From an uncultured Lachnospiraceae bacterium (lineage in GTDB: Bacteria > Bacillota > Clostridia > Lachnospirales > Lachnospiraceae): a DNA stretch of 20,321 bases. Every line of letters starts with the position of its first letter. The stretch's first letter is position 1. The notes beneath the pieces are model-generated. The model was given only the letters and a program-made list of their open reading frames with translations. It did no database searches and was not told the DNA's origin. The translations under genes and the position numbers were made by a program. Location: the NCBI GenBank assembly GCA_934370915.1, contig CAKRNI010000019.1, positions 1 through 20,321 of the forward strand, in the 5' to 3' direction. This document shows positions 12,555 through 20,321 of the stretch, in pieces.

Positions 12555-15500
12555 ATGGAGAAAAGCAGAATGCGTCCGGTGCCGGCCGGCAAGAGCGTAA
12601 GAATGAGCTTCTCAAGACAGAAAGAAGTTCTTGAGATGCCGAACCTGATCGAGATCCAGAAGGATTCTTATCAGTGGTTCCTCGACGAGGGCCTGAAAGA
12701 GGTCTTTGACGATATCTCTCCGATCGCTGACTTTGCTGGCCATCTGAGCCTGGAGTTTGTAGACTTCACGCTGTGCAAAGATGACATCAAATATACGATC
12801 GAAGAGTGCAAAGAGCGTGATGCGACTTACGCGGCACCTTTGAAAGTCAAGGTGAGACTCTGCAACAAAGATAAAGATGAAATCAATGAACACGAGATTT
12901 TCATGGGCGATCTGCCGTTAATGACAGATACCGGCTCCTTCGTTATTAACGGTGCCGAGCGTGTTATCGTCAGCCAGTTGGTACGTTCCCCAGGTATATA
13001 TTATGGAATCGATCATGATAAGATCGGTAAGGAATTATATTCCTGTACCGTGATCCCGAACCGTGGAGCATGGTTAGAGTATGAGACCGATTCCAACGAC
13101 GTGTTCTATGTCCGTGTAGACCGTACAAGAAAGGTCCCGGTTACAGTCCTGATTCGTGCGCTCGGATATGGAACAAACGCCGAGATCATCGACCTCTTCG
13201 GTGAAGAGCCGAAGCTTCTCGCAAGCTTTGGAAAAGATACATCCGACAACTATCAGGATGGTCTCCTTGAATTATATAAGAAGATCCGTCCGGGCGAGCC
13301 GCTGTCTGTTGACAGCGCTGAGAGCCTGTTAAATGGTATGTTCTTCGACCCGAGAAGATACGATCTCGCGAAGGTCGGCAGATACAAATTCAACAAGAAG
13401 CTCCACATGAAGAACCGTATCGTAGGACAGATTCCGTCTGAGGATATCGTTGATACATCTACAGGTGAGATCCTTGCTGAAGCAGGAAAGGCAATCACAA
13501 AAGATCAGGCGATCGCGATCCAGAACGCAGCGATCCCGTACGTATGGATCCAGACTGAGGAACGTGTAGAGAAGGTTCTCTCAAACCTCATGGTAGACCT
13601 TTCCGCATACGTAACATTTAATCCGGAAGAAGTAGGTATTACAGAATTAGTATACTACCCGGTATTAAAAGAGATTCTGGAAAAAGCAGGGGATGACGAG
13701 GAAGAGTTAAAAGCAGAACTTCGCCGCAACATCCACGAGCTCGTTCCGAAGTGCATCACGAAGGAAGATATCCTTGCTTCCATCAACTACAATATGCACC
13801 TTGAGTACGGCATCGGCGTAAAAGATGATATCGATCATCTTGGAAACCGTCGTATCCGTGCGGTCGGCGAGCTGCTTCAGAACCAGTACCGCATCGGTCT
13901 CTCCAGAATGGAGCGTGTGGTACGCGAAAGAATGACAACACAGGACATCGACGGAATCACTCCGCAGTCCCTGATCAATATCAAACCGGTAACCGCAGCG
14001 GTGAAGGAGTTCTTCGGAAGCTCCCAGTTATCCCAGTTCATGGATCAGAACAACCCGTTATCCGAGCTTACGCATAAGAGACGTCTCTCCGCGTTAGGAC
14101 CGGGCGGTCTGTCCAGAGAGCGTGCAGGATTCGAGGTTCGAGATGTACACTACACCCACTACGGTCGTATGTGTCCGGTCGAGACTCCTGAGGGACCGAA
14201 CATCGGTCTGATCAACTCCCTTGCAAGCTATGCGAAGGTAAACCAGTACGGTTTCGTTGAGGCACCGTACCGTGTCGTAGACAAGAGCGATCCGACAAAC
14301 CCGCGTGTAACAGACAAAGTTGTCTACATGACAGCTGATGAAGAGGATAACTACATCGTAGCACAGGCGAACGAGCCGCTCGATGAGGAAGGCCACTTCA
14401 TCCACAACAACGTATCTGGTCGTTTCCGTGAGGAGACTTCCTCCTTCCAGAAGAGACAGATCGACTTAATGGACGTATCCCCGAGAATGGTATTCTCCGT
14501 CGCTACATCCATGATCCCGTTCTTACAGAACGATGACGCGAACCGTGCCCTGATGGGATCCAACATGCAGCGTCAGGCAGTGCCGCTTCTGTCCACAGAG
14601 GCTCCGGTCGTTGGTACCGGTATCGAGGGCAAGGCAGCCGTTGACTCCGGTGTCTGCGTTGTTGCAAAGAATGCCGGCGTTGTTGAACGCTCCGCGTCCA
14701 ATGAGATCGTGATCAAACGCGATTCCGACGGAAACCGCGATGTTTACCGCCTGATCAAGTTCTCACGAAGCAACCAGTCCAACAGCTACAACCAGAAGCC
14801 GATCGTTTACAAGGGAGACCATGTAGAGAAGGGCGAGGTTATCGCAGACGGACCGTCCACAAAGGACGGAGAGATCGCACTTGGTAAGAACCCGCTGATC
14901 GGATTCATGACCTGGGAAGGTTACAACTACGAGGATGCGGTTCTCTTAAGTGAAAAACTTGTTATGAACGATGTCTATACATCGGTTCATATTGAAGAAT
15001 ATGAATGCGAATCCCGTGACACCAAGTTAGGACCGGAAGAGATCACAAGAGACGTTCCGGGCGTTGGTGAGGACGCATTAAAAGATCTGGATGAGAGAGG
15101 AATCATCCGCATCGGCGCTGAGGTACGTGCCGGTGATATCTTAGTCGGAAAGGTAACTCCGAAGGGAGAGACTGAGCTGACTGCAGAAGAAAGACTTCTC
15201 CGCGCAATCTTCGGTGAGAAGGCAAGAGAGGTCCGCGATACATCCTTAAAGGTACCGCACGGTGCATACGGAACCATCATCGACGCAAAACTCTTCACAA
15301 GAGAGAACGGCGACGAGCTTGCTCCGGGCGTAAACGAGACTGTCCGCATCTACATCGCTCAGAAACGTAAGATCTCTGTCGGTGATAAGATGGCCGGCCG
15401 TCATGGTAACAAGGGTGTTGTCTCCCGTGTACTTCCGGTAGAGGATATGCCGTTCCTTCCGAATGGCCGTCCGCTCGATATCGTATTAAACCCGTTAGGC

Positions 15501-16418
15501 GTGCCGTCCCGAATGAACATCGGACAGGTCCTGGAGATCCACTTAAGCCTTGCTGCGAAGGCGCTCGGCTTTAACGTTTCCACACCGGTATTCGACGGCG
15601 CGGACGAGAACGATATCCAGGATACACTGGAGCTTGCAAATGATTATGTAAATATGGAATGGGATGCATTCCAGGAGAAGTATAAGGATATCCTTCGTCC
15701 GGATGCGATGGAATACCTCGGCGAGCACCTTGACCATCGTGCTCTCTGGAAAGGCGTTCCGATCAGCCGTACCGGTAAAGTACAGCTCCGCGACGGACGT
15801 ACAGGTGAATACTTCGATGGCCCGACTACGATCGGACACATGCACTACCTGAAACTGCATCATCTGGTTGATGATAAGATCCATGCCCGTTCCACAGGTC
15901 CATACGCACTGGTAACACAGCAGCCGTTAGGTGGTAAAGCACAGTTCGGCGGACAGCGTTTCGGTGAGATGGAGGTTTGGGCTCTTGAGGCTTACGGTGC
16001 GGCTTACACCCTTCAGGAGATCCTGACTGTGAAGTCCGATGACGTTGTAGGACGTGTAAAGACCTACGAGGCGATCATCAAGGGCGAGAACATTCCGGAG
16101 CCGGGTATTCCGGAGTCCTTCAAGGTACTCTTAAAAGAGTTACAGTCTCTCGGACTGGACGTAAGAGTGCTGCGTGACAACGGTGAAGAGGTCGATATGT
16201 CTGAGAACATCGACTACTCCGATACCAACTATGACCTTCGTTCCATCATTGAAGGAGACCGCCGTTACAACGATAAGGAAGACTTATCCGACTATGGATT
16301 CCAGAAACAGGAATTCAAGGGCGACGAGCTCGTTAATGTGGAAGAAGATGACTATACAAACGACGGTGCCAAAGACGACTATGTCGATGACGATTATACC
16401 GAGGATGACGACAAATAA
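12555..16418 (+). CDS. rpoB: DNA-directed RNA polymerase subunit beta
   Basis: The beta subunit of RNA polymerase (1287 residues), forming half of the active-site cleft. The rifampicin region is intact and of sensitive type: [40 protein letters not shown], with D497, H507 and S512 at the positions equivalent to E. coli D516, H526 and S531. Later signatures include [55 protein letters not shown] and [20 protein letters not shown]. The C-terminus is a very acidic Asp/Glu/Tyr tail. The frame is open from GTG 12543, but the ATG at 12555 is preferred since the GGGGTGA ribosome site overlaps the GTG and homologues begin MEK. It is followed 19 bp later by rpoC. Confidence 0.98.
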   Translation: MEKSRMRPVPAGKSVRMSFSRQKEVLEMPNLIEIQKDSYQWFLDEGLKEVFDDISPIADFAGHLSLEFVDFTLCKDDIKYTIEECKERDATYAAPLKVKVRLCNKDKDEINEHEIFMGDLPLMTDTGSFVINGAERVIVSQLVRSPGIYYGIDHDKIGKELYSCTVIPNRGAWLEYETDSNDVFYVRVDRTRKVPVTVLIRALGYGTNAEIIDLFGEEPKLLASFGKDTSDNYQDGLLELYKKIRPGEPLSVDSAESLLNGMFFDPRRYDLAKVGRYKFNKKLHMKNRIVGQIPSEDIVDTSTGEILAEAGKAITKDQAIAIQNAAIPYVWIQTEERVEKVLSNLMVDLSAYVTFNPEEVGITELVYYPVLKEILEKAGDDEEELKAELRRNIHELVPKCITKEDILASINYNMHLEYGIGVKDDIDHLGNRRIRAVGELLQNQYRIGLSRMERVVRERMTTQDIDGITPQSLINIKPVTAAVKEFFGSSQLSQFMDQNNPLSELTHKRRLSALGPGGLSRERAGFEVRDVHYTHYGRMCPVETPEGPNIGLINSLASYAKVNQYGFVEAPYRVVDKSDPTNPRVTDKVVYMTADEEDNYIVAQANEPLDEEGHFIHNNVSGRFREETSSFQKRQIDLMDVSPRMVFSVATSMIPFLQNDDANRALMGSNMQRQAVPLLSTEAPVVGTGIEGKAAVDSGVCVVAKNAGVVERSASNEIVIKRDSDGNRDVYRLIKFSRSNQSNSYNQKPIVYKGDHVEKGEVIADGPSTKDGEIALGKNPLIGFMTWEGYNYEDAVLLSEKLVMNDVYTSVHIEEYECESRDTKLGPEEITRDVPGVGEDALKDLDERGIIRIGAEVRAGDILVGKVTPKGETELTAEERLLRAIFGEKAREVRDTSLKVPHGAYGTIIDAKLFTRENGDELAPGVNETVRIYIAQKRKISVGDKMAGRHGNKGVVSRVLPVEDMPFLPNGRPLDIVLNPLGVPSRMNIGQVLEIHLSLAAKALGFNVSTPVFDGADENDIQDTLELANDYVNMEWDAFQEKYKDILRPDAMEYLGEHLDHRALWKGVPISRTGKVQLRDGRTGEYFDGPTTIGHMHYLKLHHLVDDKIHARSTGPYALVTQQPLGGKAQFGGQRFGEMEVWALEAYGAAYTLQEILTVKSDDVVGRVKTYEAIIKGENIPEPGIPESFKVLLKELQSLGLDVRVLRDNGEEVDMSENIDYSDTNYDLRSIIEGDRRYNDKEDLSDYGFQKQEFKGDELVNVEEDDYTNDGAKDDYVDDDYTEDDDK

Positions 16419-16437
16419 TTAGAAGGGAGTACCGTTC

Positions 16438-19400
16438 ATGCCTGAGACAAATGAAACTTATCAGCCGATGACATTTGACGCGATCCGTATCGGACTTGCC
16501 TCTTCGGAAAAGATTCTGGAATGGTCCCATGGTGAGGTTAAGAAACCGGAGACCATCAACTACAGAACCTTAAAGCCGGAGAAAGACGGTCTGTACTGTG
16601 AGAGAATCTTTGGACCGACCAAGGACTGGGAGTGTCATTGTGGTAAATACAAGAAAATCAGATATAAAGGTGTTATCTGTGACCGCTGCGGCGTTGAGGT
16701 AACAAAATCCAGCGTCCGCCGTGAGCGTATCGGACACATTGCGCTTGCCGCTCCGGTATCCCATATCTGGTATTTTAAAGGTATTCCGAGCCGTATGGGC
16801 CTGATCCTGGATATCTCTCCGAGAGTCCTCGAGAAAGTCCTGTACTTCGCTTCCTATATCGTTCTGGATGCCGGAAATACCGGCCTTCAGTTAAAGCAGG
16901 TCCTTTCTGAGAAAGAGTACCGCGATGCTGTTGAAAAGTATGGCTACGGCACATTCCGTGTGGGAATGGGCGCTGAGGCTGTTCAGGAACTTTTAAAGAA
17001 TATCGATCTGGATAAAGACTCCGAAGAGCTTAGAAAAGCTCTTCAGGAGGCATCCGGACAGAAGAGAGCGAGAATCATCAAACGCCTTGAGGTCGTAGAT
17101 GCATTCCGCAGCTCCGGAAACAGACCGGAGTGGATGATCATGAACGTGATCCCGGTTATCCCGCCGGATATCCGTCCGATGGTACAGCTTGACGGCGGAC
17201 GTTTCGCGACATCCGACTTAAACGACTTATACAGAAGAATCATCAACCGTAACAACCGTCTTGCAAGACTTCTTGAACTCGGTGCTCCGGATATCATCGT
17301 CCGCAACGAGAAGAGAATGCTTCAGGAGGCTGTTGATGCCCTGATCGATAACGGCAGACGCGGAAGACCGGTTACAGGTCCTGGAAACCGTGCATTAAAG
17401 TCCCTTTCCGATATGTTAAAGGGTAAACAGGGACGTTTCCGTCAGAACCTTCTCGGTAAGCGAGTTGACTATTCCGGACGTTCTGTTATCGTCGTTGGAC
17501 CGGAACTTAAGATCTACCAGTGCGGTCTTCCGAAGGAGATGGCGATCGAGCTCTTCAAACCGTTCGTTATGAAGGAACTCGTCGCTAACGGAACCGCGCA
17601 TAACATCAAAAACGCTAAAAAGATGGTTGAGCGTCTCCAGACTGAGGTCTGGGATGTGCTTGAGGATGTAATCAAAGAGCATCCGGTTATGTTAAACCGT
17701 GCTCCTACTCTTCACCGTCTTGGTATTCAGGCGTTCGAGCCGATCCTTGTAGAAGGTAAGGCGATCAAGCTTCACCCGCTCGTTTGTACCGCATTCAACG
17801 CGGACTTCGACGGAGACCAGATGGCGGTTCACCTTCCGCTTACAATGGAAGCACAGGCAGAGTGCCGCTTCCTTCTCCTCTCCCCGAACAACCTGTTAAA
17901 ACCGTCCGATGGTGGTCCGGTAGCCGTTCCTTCTCAGGATATGGTCCTCGGTATCTACTATCTGACACAGGAGAGACCGGGCGCAAAGGGCGAGGGAATG
18001 TTCTTCAAGAGCCCGAACGAAGCACTTCTTGCATATGAGAACGGTGCCGTTACTCTTCACGCAAGAATCAAAGTCCGTGTGACAAAGACTCTTCCGGATG
18101 GAAGAACGATGACTGGTATCGTTGATACAACTGTCGGACGTATCCTCTTCAACGAGATCATCCCGCAGGATCTTGGATTTGTAGACAGAACGATCCCGGG
18201 CAATGAGTTAAAGCCGGAGATCGATTTCCTCGTAAAGAAGAAACAGTTAAAGCAGATCCTCGAGAAAGTCATCAATACACACGGAGCGATCCAGACAGCG
18301 ATCACCCTGGACGATATCAAGGCGATCGGTTACAAGTACTCCACAAGAGCAGCTATGACCGTATCCATTTCCGATATGACTGTCCCGGCAACAAAGAAGC
18401 AGCTCCTCGCAGACGCAGAAGCTACCGTTGATCGTATCGCTAAGAACTTCCGCCGTGGTCTTATCACAGAGGAAGAGCGTTACAAAGAAGTTATCGATGT
18501 ATGGAAAGCAACCGATGACCAGCTGACACATGACCTTCTGACAGGTCTTGATAAATACAACAACATCTTCATGATGGCGGACTCCGGAGCCCGTGGTTCC
18601 GATAAGCAGATCAAGCAGCTTGCCGGTATGCGAGGACTCATGGCGGATACGACCGGTCACACAATCGAACTCCCGATCAAGTCCAACTTCCGTGAAGGTC
18701 TTGACGTACTTGAGTACTTCATCTCCGCGCATGGTGCGAGAAAAGGTATGTCCGATACCGCTCTTCGTACAGCCGACTCCGGTTACCTGACAAGACGTCT
18801 TGTTGACGTATCTCAGGATCTTATCATCCGTGAGACTGACTGCTGCGAAAGCAAGGGAACGATCCCGTACATGGAGATCGAGGGCTTTACGGACGGTAAA
18901 GAGACCATCGAGACTCTTCAGGAGAGATTGACAGGAAGATATATCGCAGAGACGATCACAGATCCGGATACCGGAGAAGTTGTTGTCAAAGCAAACCATA
19001 TGTGTACACCGAAGCGTGCTGCAGCCGTGATCAAGGTTCTTGAGAAGCTCGGCAGAAACACGGTTAAGATCCGTACCGTATTGACATGTAAATGCCATAT
19101 CGGTGTCTGCTCCAAGTGTTACGGCGCGAACATGGCGACAGGCCAGCCGGTACAGGTCGGAGAGGCTGTTGGTATCATTGCCGCGCAGTCCATCGGTGAG
19201 CCTGGTACACAGTTAACCATGCGTACATTCCACTCCGGCGGTGTTGCCGGCGGCGATATCACACAGGGTCTTCCTCGTGTCGAGGAGCTTTTCGAGGCCA
19301 GACGCCCGAAGGGACTTGCGATCATCGCTGAATTCGGTGGTGTTGTTACAATTAAAGATACAAAGAAAAAACGTGAGATCATCGTTACAGACCAGGAGAC

Positions 19401-20109
19401 AGGAAACTCCAAGACTTATCTGATTCCTTATGGTTCCAGAATCAAAGTTACGGACGGACAGGTTCTCGAGGCCGGCGACGTTCTTACAGAGGGTAGTATC
19501 AACCCGCACGACCTGTTAAAGGTTAAGGGCGTTCGTGCCGTACAGGATTACATGATCCGTGAGGTACAGCGTGTTTACCGTTTACAGGGTGTAGAGATCA
19601 ACGATAAGCATATCGAGATGATCGTTCGTCAGATGTTAAAGAAGATCCGTATCGAGGAGAGCGGCGATTCCGACGTTCTTCCGGGCGTATCCATGGATGT
19701 TCTTGATTTCAACGAGATGAACGAGGAGCTCATCGCAGCTGGCAAACAGCCGGCGGAGGGCAAACAGGTCATGCTCGGTATCACAAAGGCATCCCTTGCA
19801 ACCGATTCCTTCTTATCCGCCGCATCCTTCCAGGAGACCACAAAGGTTCTTACTGAGGCTGCGATCAACGGTAAGGTCGATCACCTGATCGGTCTGAAAG
19901 AGAATGTTATTATAGGTAAGCTGATCCCGGCTGGTACCGGAATGAAGCGTTACCGCAATATCAAGCTCAGCACAGGCGAGATCGTGGATAAGATCCCGGA
20001 GCAGGAAGCACCGGTTGCTGAAGAGCCGCAGGAGGAGACGGATGCTCCGCTTGAGGAAGCAGATAAGATCATTCTCAACGAGGACGATACACAGGATGTC
20101 GATGAATAA
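16438..20109 (+). CDS. rpoC: DNA-directed RNA polymerase subunit beta'
   Basis: The catalytic beta' subunit (1223 residues). The N-terminal zinc site is C66, C68, C81 and C84. The Mg2+-binding catalytic loop NADFDGDQ is at 454-461 with D456, D458 and D460. The second zinc cluster is formed by a Cys in the DCCESKG block and by [17 protein letters not shown], followed by the trigger-loop region [20 protein letters not shown]. The short length compared with E. coli (about 1407) is usual for Firmicutes, which lack the large beta' insertion. Like RpoB it ends in an acidic Glu/Asp-rich tail. GAAGGGAG lies about 8 nt before the ATG. It is cotranscribed with rpoB. Confidence 0.98.
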   Translation: MPETNETYQPMTFDAIRIGLASSEKILEWSHGEVKKPETINYRTLKPEKDGLYCERIFGPTKDWECHCGKYKKIRYKGVICDRCGVEVTKSSVRRERIGHIALAAPVSHIWYFKGIPSRMGLILDISPRVLEKVLYFASYIVLDAGNTGLQLKQVLSEKEYRDAVEKYGYGTFRVGMGAEAVQELLKNIDLDKDSEELRKALQEASGQKRARIIKRLEVVDAFRSSGNRPEWMIMNVIPVIPPDIRPMVQLDGGRFATSDLNDLYRRIINRNNRLARLLELGAPDIIVRNEKRMLQEAVDALIDNGRRGRPVTGPGNRALKSLSDMLKGKQGRFRQNLLGKRVDYSGRSVIVVGPELKIYQCGLPKEMAIELFKPFVMKELVANGTAHNIKNAKKMVERLQTEVWDVLEDVIKEHPVMLNRAPTLHRLGIQAFEPILVEGKAIKLHPLVCTAFNADFDGDQMAVHLPLTMEAQAECRFLLLSPNNLLKPSDGGPVAVPSQDMVLGIYYLTQERPGAKGEGMFFKSPNEALLAYENGAVTLHARIKVRVTKTLPDGRTMTGIVDTTVGRILFNEIIPQDLGFVDRTIPGNELKPEIDFLVKKKQLKQILEKVINTHGAIQTAITLDDIKAIGYKYSTRAAMTVSISDMTVPATKKQLLADAEATVDRIAKNFRRGLITEEERYKEVIDVWKATDDQLTHDLLTGLDKYNNIFMMADSGARGSDKQIKQLAGMRGLMADTTGHTIELPIKSNFREGLDVLEYFISAHGARKGMSDTALRTADSGYLTRRLVDVSQDLIIRETDCCESKGTIPYMEIEGFTDGKETIETLQERLTGRYIAETITDPDTGEVVVKANHMCTPKRAAAVIKVLEKLGRNTVKIRTVLTCKCHIGVCSKCYGANMATGQPVQVGEAVGIIAAQSIGEPGTQLTMRTFHSGGVAGGDITQGLPRVEELFEARRPKGLAIIAEFGGVVTIKDTKKKREIIVTDQETGNSKTYLIPYGSRIKVTDGQVLEAGDVLTEGSINPHDLLKVKGVRAVQDYMIREVQRVYRLQGVEINDKHIEMIVRQMLKKIRIEESGDSDVLPGVSMDVLDFNEMNEELIAAGKQPAEGKQVMLGITKASLATDSFLSAASFQETTKVLTEAAINGKVDHLIGLKENVIIGKLIPAGTGMKRYRNIKLSTGEIVDKIPEQEAPVAEEPQEETDAPLEEADKIILNEDDTQDVDE

Positions 20110-20121
20110 CCAGATATACTA

Positions 20122-20200
20122 GTTCAGCCATGCGCCGATTTGTACAGAAAAATGTGTTGCAAGCTTGCCTGCATAAGTATTTTTCTGGGAATGACTGAAC
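20122..20200 (+). other. Nested RNA structure after rpoC
   Basis: Outer arms GTTCAG (20122-20127) and CTGAAC (20195-20200) enclose a perfect 9-bp stem, CAGAAAAAT with ATTTTTCTG, which in turn encloses the palindrome GCAAGCTTGC. No ORF with a ribosome site lies here. It is probably 3' untranslated structure of the rpoBC message; I do not recognise a named RNA family. Confidence 0.5.
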
Positions 20201-20224
20201 GAATGGTTAGATAAATAAATATTT

Positions 20225-20256
20225 CGGAAAGGTTTTCGGAAACGGGAACTTTTCCG
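20225..20256 (+). other. GAAA-tetraloop hairpin after rpoC
   Basis: A 14-bp uninterrupted stem (20225-20238 with 20243-20256), including three G-U pairs, is closed by a GAAA tetraloop of the stable GNRA class. No T-run follows, so it is a structural or stability element rather than a terminator. Confidence 0.55.
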
Positions 20257-20274
20257 TATGCTGAGGCATATAAG

Positions 20275-20321
20275 AACAGCGAGGAGAACATGAGAAGATC
20301 ATGTTTTTCCTCGCTGTTTGA
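20275..20321 (+). terminator. Intrinsic terminator of the rpoBC operon (cut by window end)
   Basis: AACAGCGAGGA (20275-20285) pairs with TCCTCGCTGTT (20308-20318), with inner AACATGA (20287-20293) and TCATGTT (20299-20305), an 18-bp stem. The window ends three bases after the stem, so the T-run cannot be seen. Confidence 0.7.

Noticed and set aside
12543..12557. GTG at 12543 as the rpoB start
   Set aside because: It overlaps the probable ribosome site; ATG at 12555 gives the N-terminus usual for the family.
14020..14110. Rifampicin resistance allele in rpoB
   Set aside because: The key residues corresponding to E. coli D516, H526 and S531 are the sensitive wild-type forms.
18247..19098. 283-codon open frame opposite rpoC
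   Set aside because: It is antisense to a conserved part of rpoC, with no ribosome site and no recognisable domain; such frames arise from codon bias.

Overview
This window looks chromosomal and comes from a low-to-mid GC Gram-positive anaerobe of the Clostridia, most likely a Lachnospiraceae (Clostridium cluster XIVa) relative. The grounds are the RpoB, RpoC, FtsH and Rho sequence types, strong AGGAGG ribosome sites, a Firmicutes T-box riboswitch, a lipobox solute-binding protein with a Thr/Ala-rich linker, and intergenic hairpins capped by GAA loops. No phage, insertion sequence, CRISPR array, tRNA or rRNA is visible. Genus and species cannot be fixed by reading alone.

Layout from left to right. 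Positions 1-316 hold the rho leader with two candidate promoters. rho (317-1915) carries a disordered Arg/Asp/Gln-rich insertion, and an IclR-family regulator (2057-2833) follows it. Positions 2834-3478 are not empty: between iclR and the next gene lies a compact convergent cassette. A roughly 80-nt small RNA on the + strand and a minus-strand mRNA for a 28-residue hydrophobic peptide share one bidirectional terminator, and a 22-bp direct repeat lets the small RNA pair over the start codon of the peptide. This has the architecture of a type I toxin-antitoxin system of the Fst/par kind. A MATE efflux gene (3479-4858) follows, ending in a palindromic repeat and a bidirectional terminator.

The minus strand from 8462 back to 5039 is one transcription unit: a consensus promoter, a T-box leader with an apparent UGG (tryptophan) specifier and a UGGC acceptor bulge matching a G73 tRNA, then a lipoprotein, a permease and an ATPase. 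Together these form a tRNA-Trp-controlled uptake system of the TrpXYZ type. On the + strand come ftsH (8738-10588), with a perfect palindrome just after its promoter, and an unassigned zinc-ribbon, single-pass membrane protein (10843-12054).

The right third is the rpoB-rpoC operon (12555-20109). Unusually, it has its own consensus promoter and leader and no rplJ-rplL directly upstream. It is followed by a series of RNA hairpins and a terminator cut by the window edge. rho, ftsH and rpoBC are housekeeping genes. The most interesting novelty candidate is the toxin-antitoxin-like cassette at about 2957-3273.
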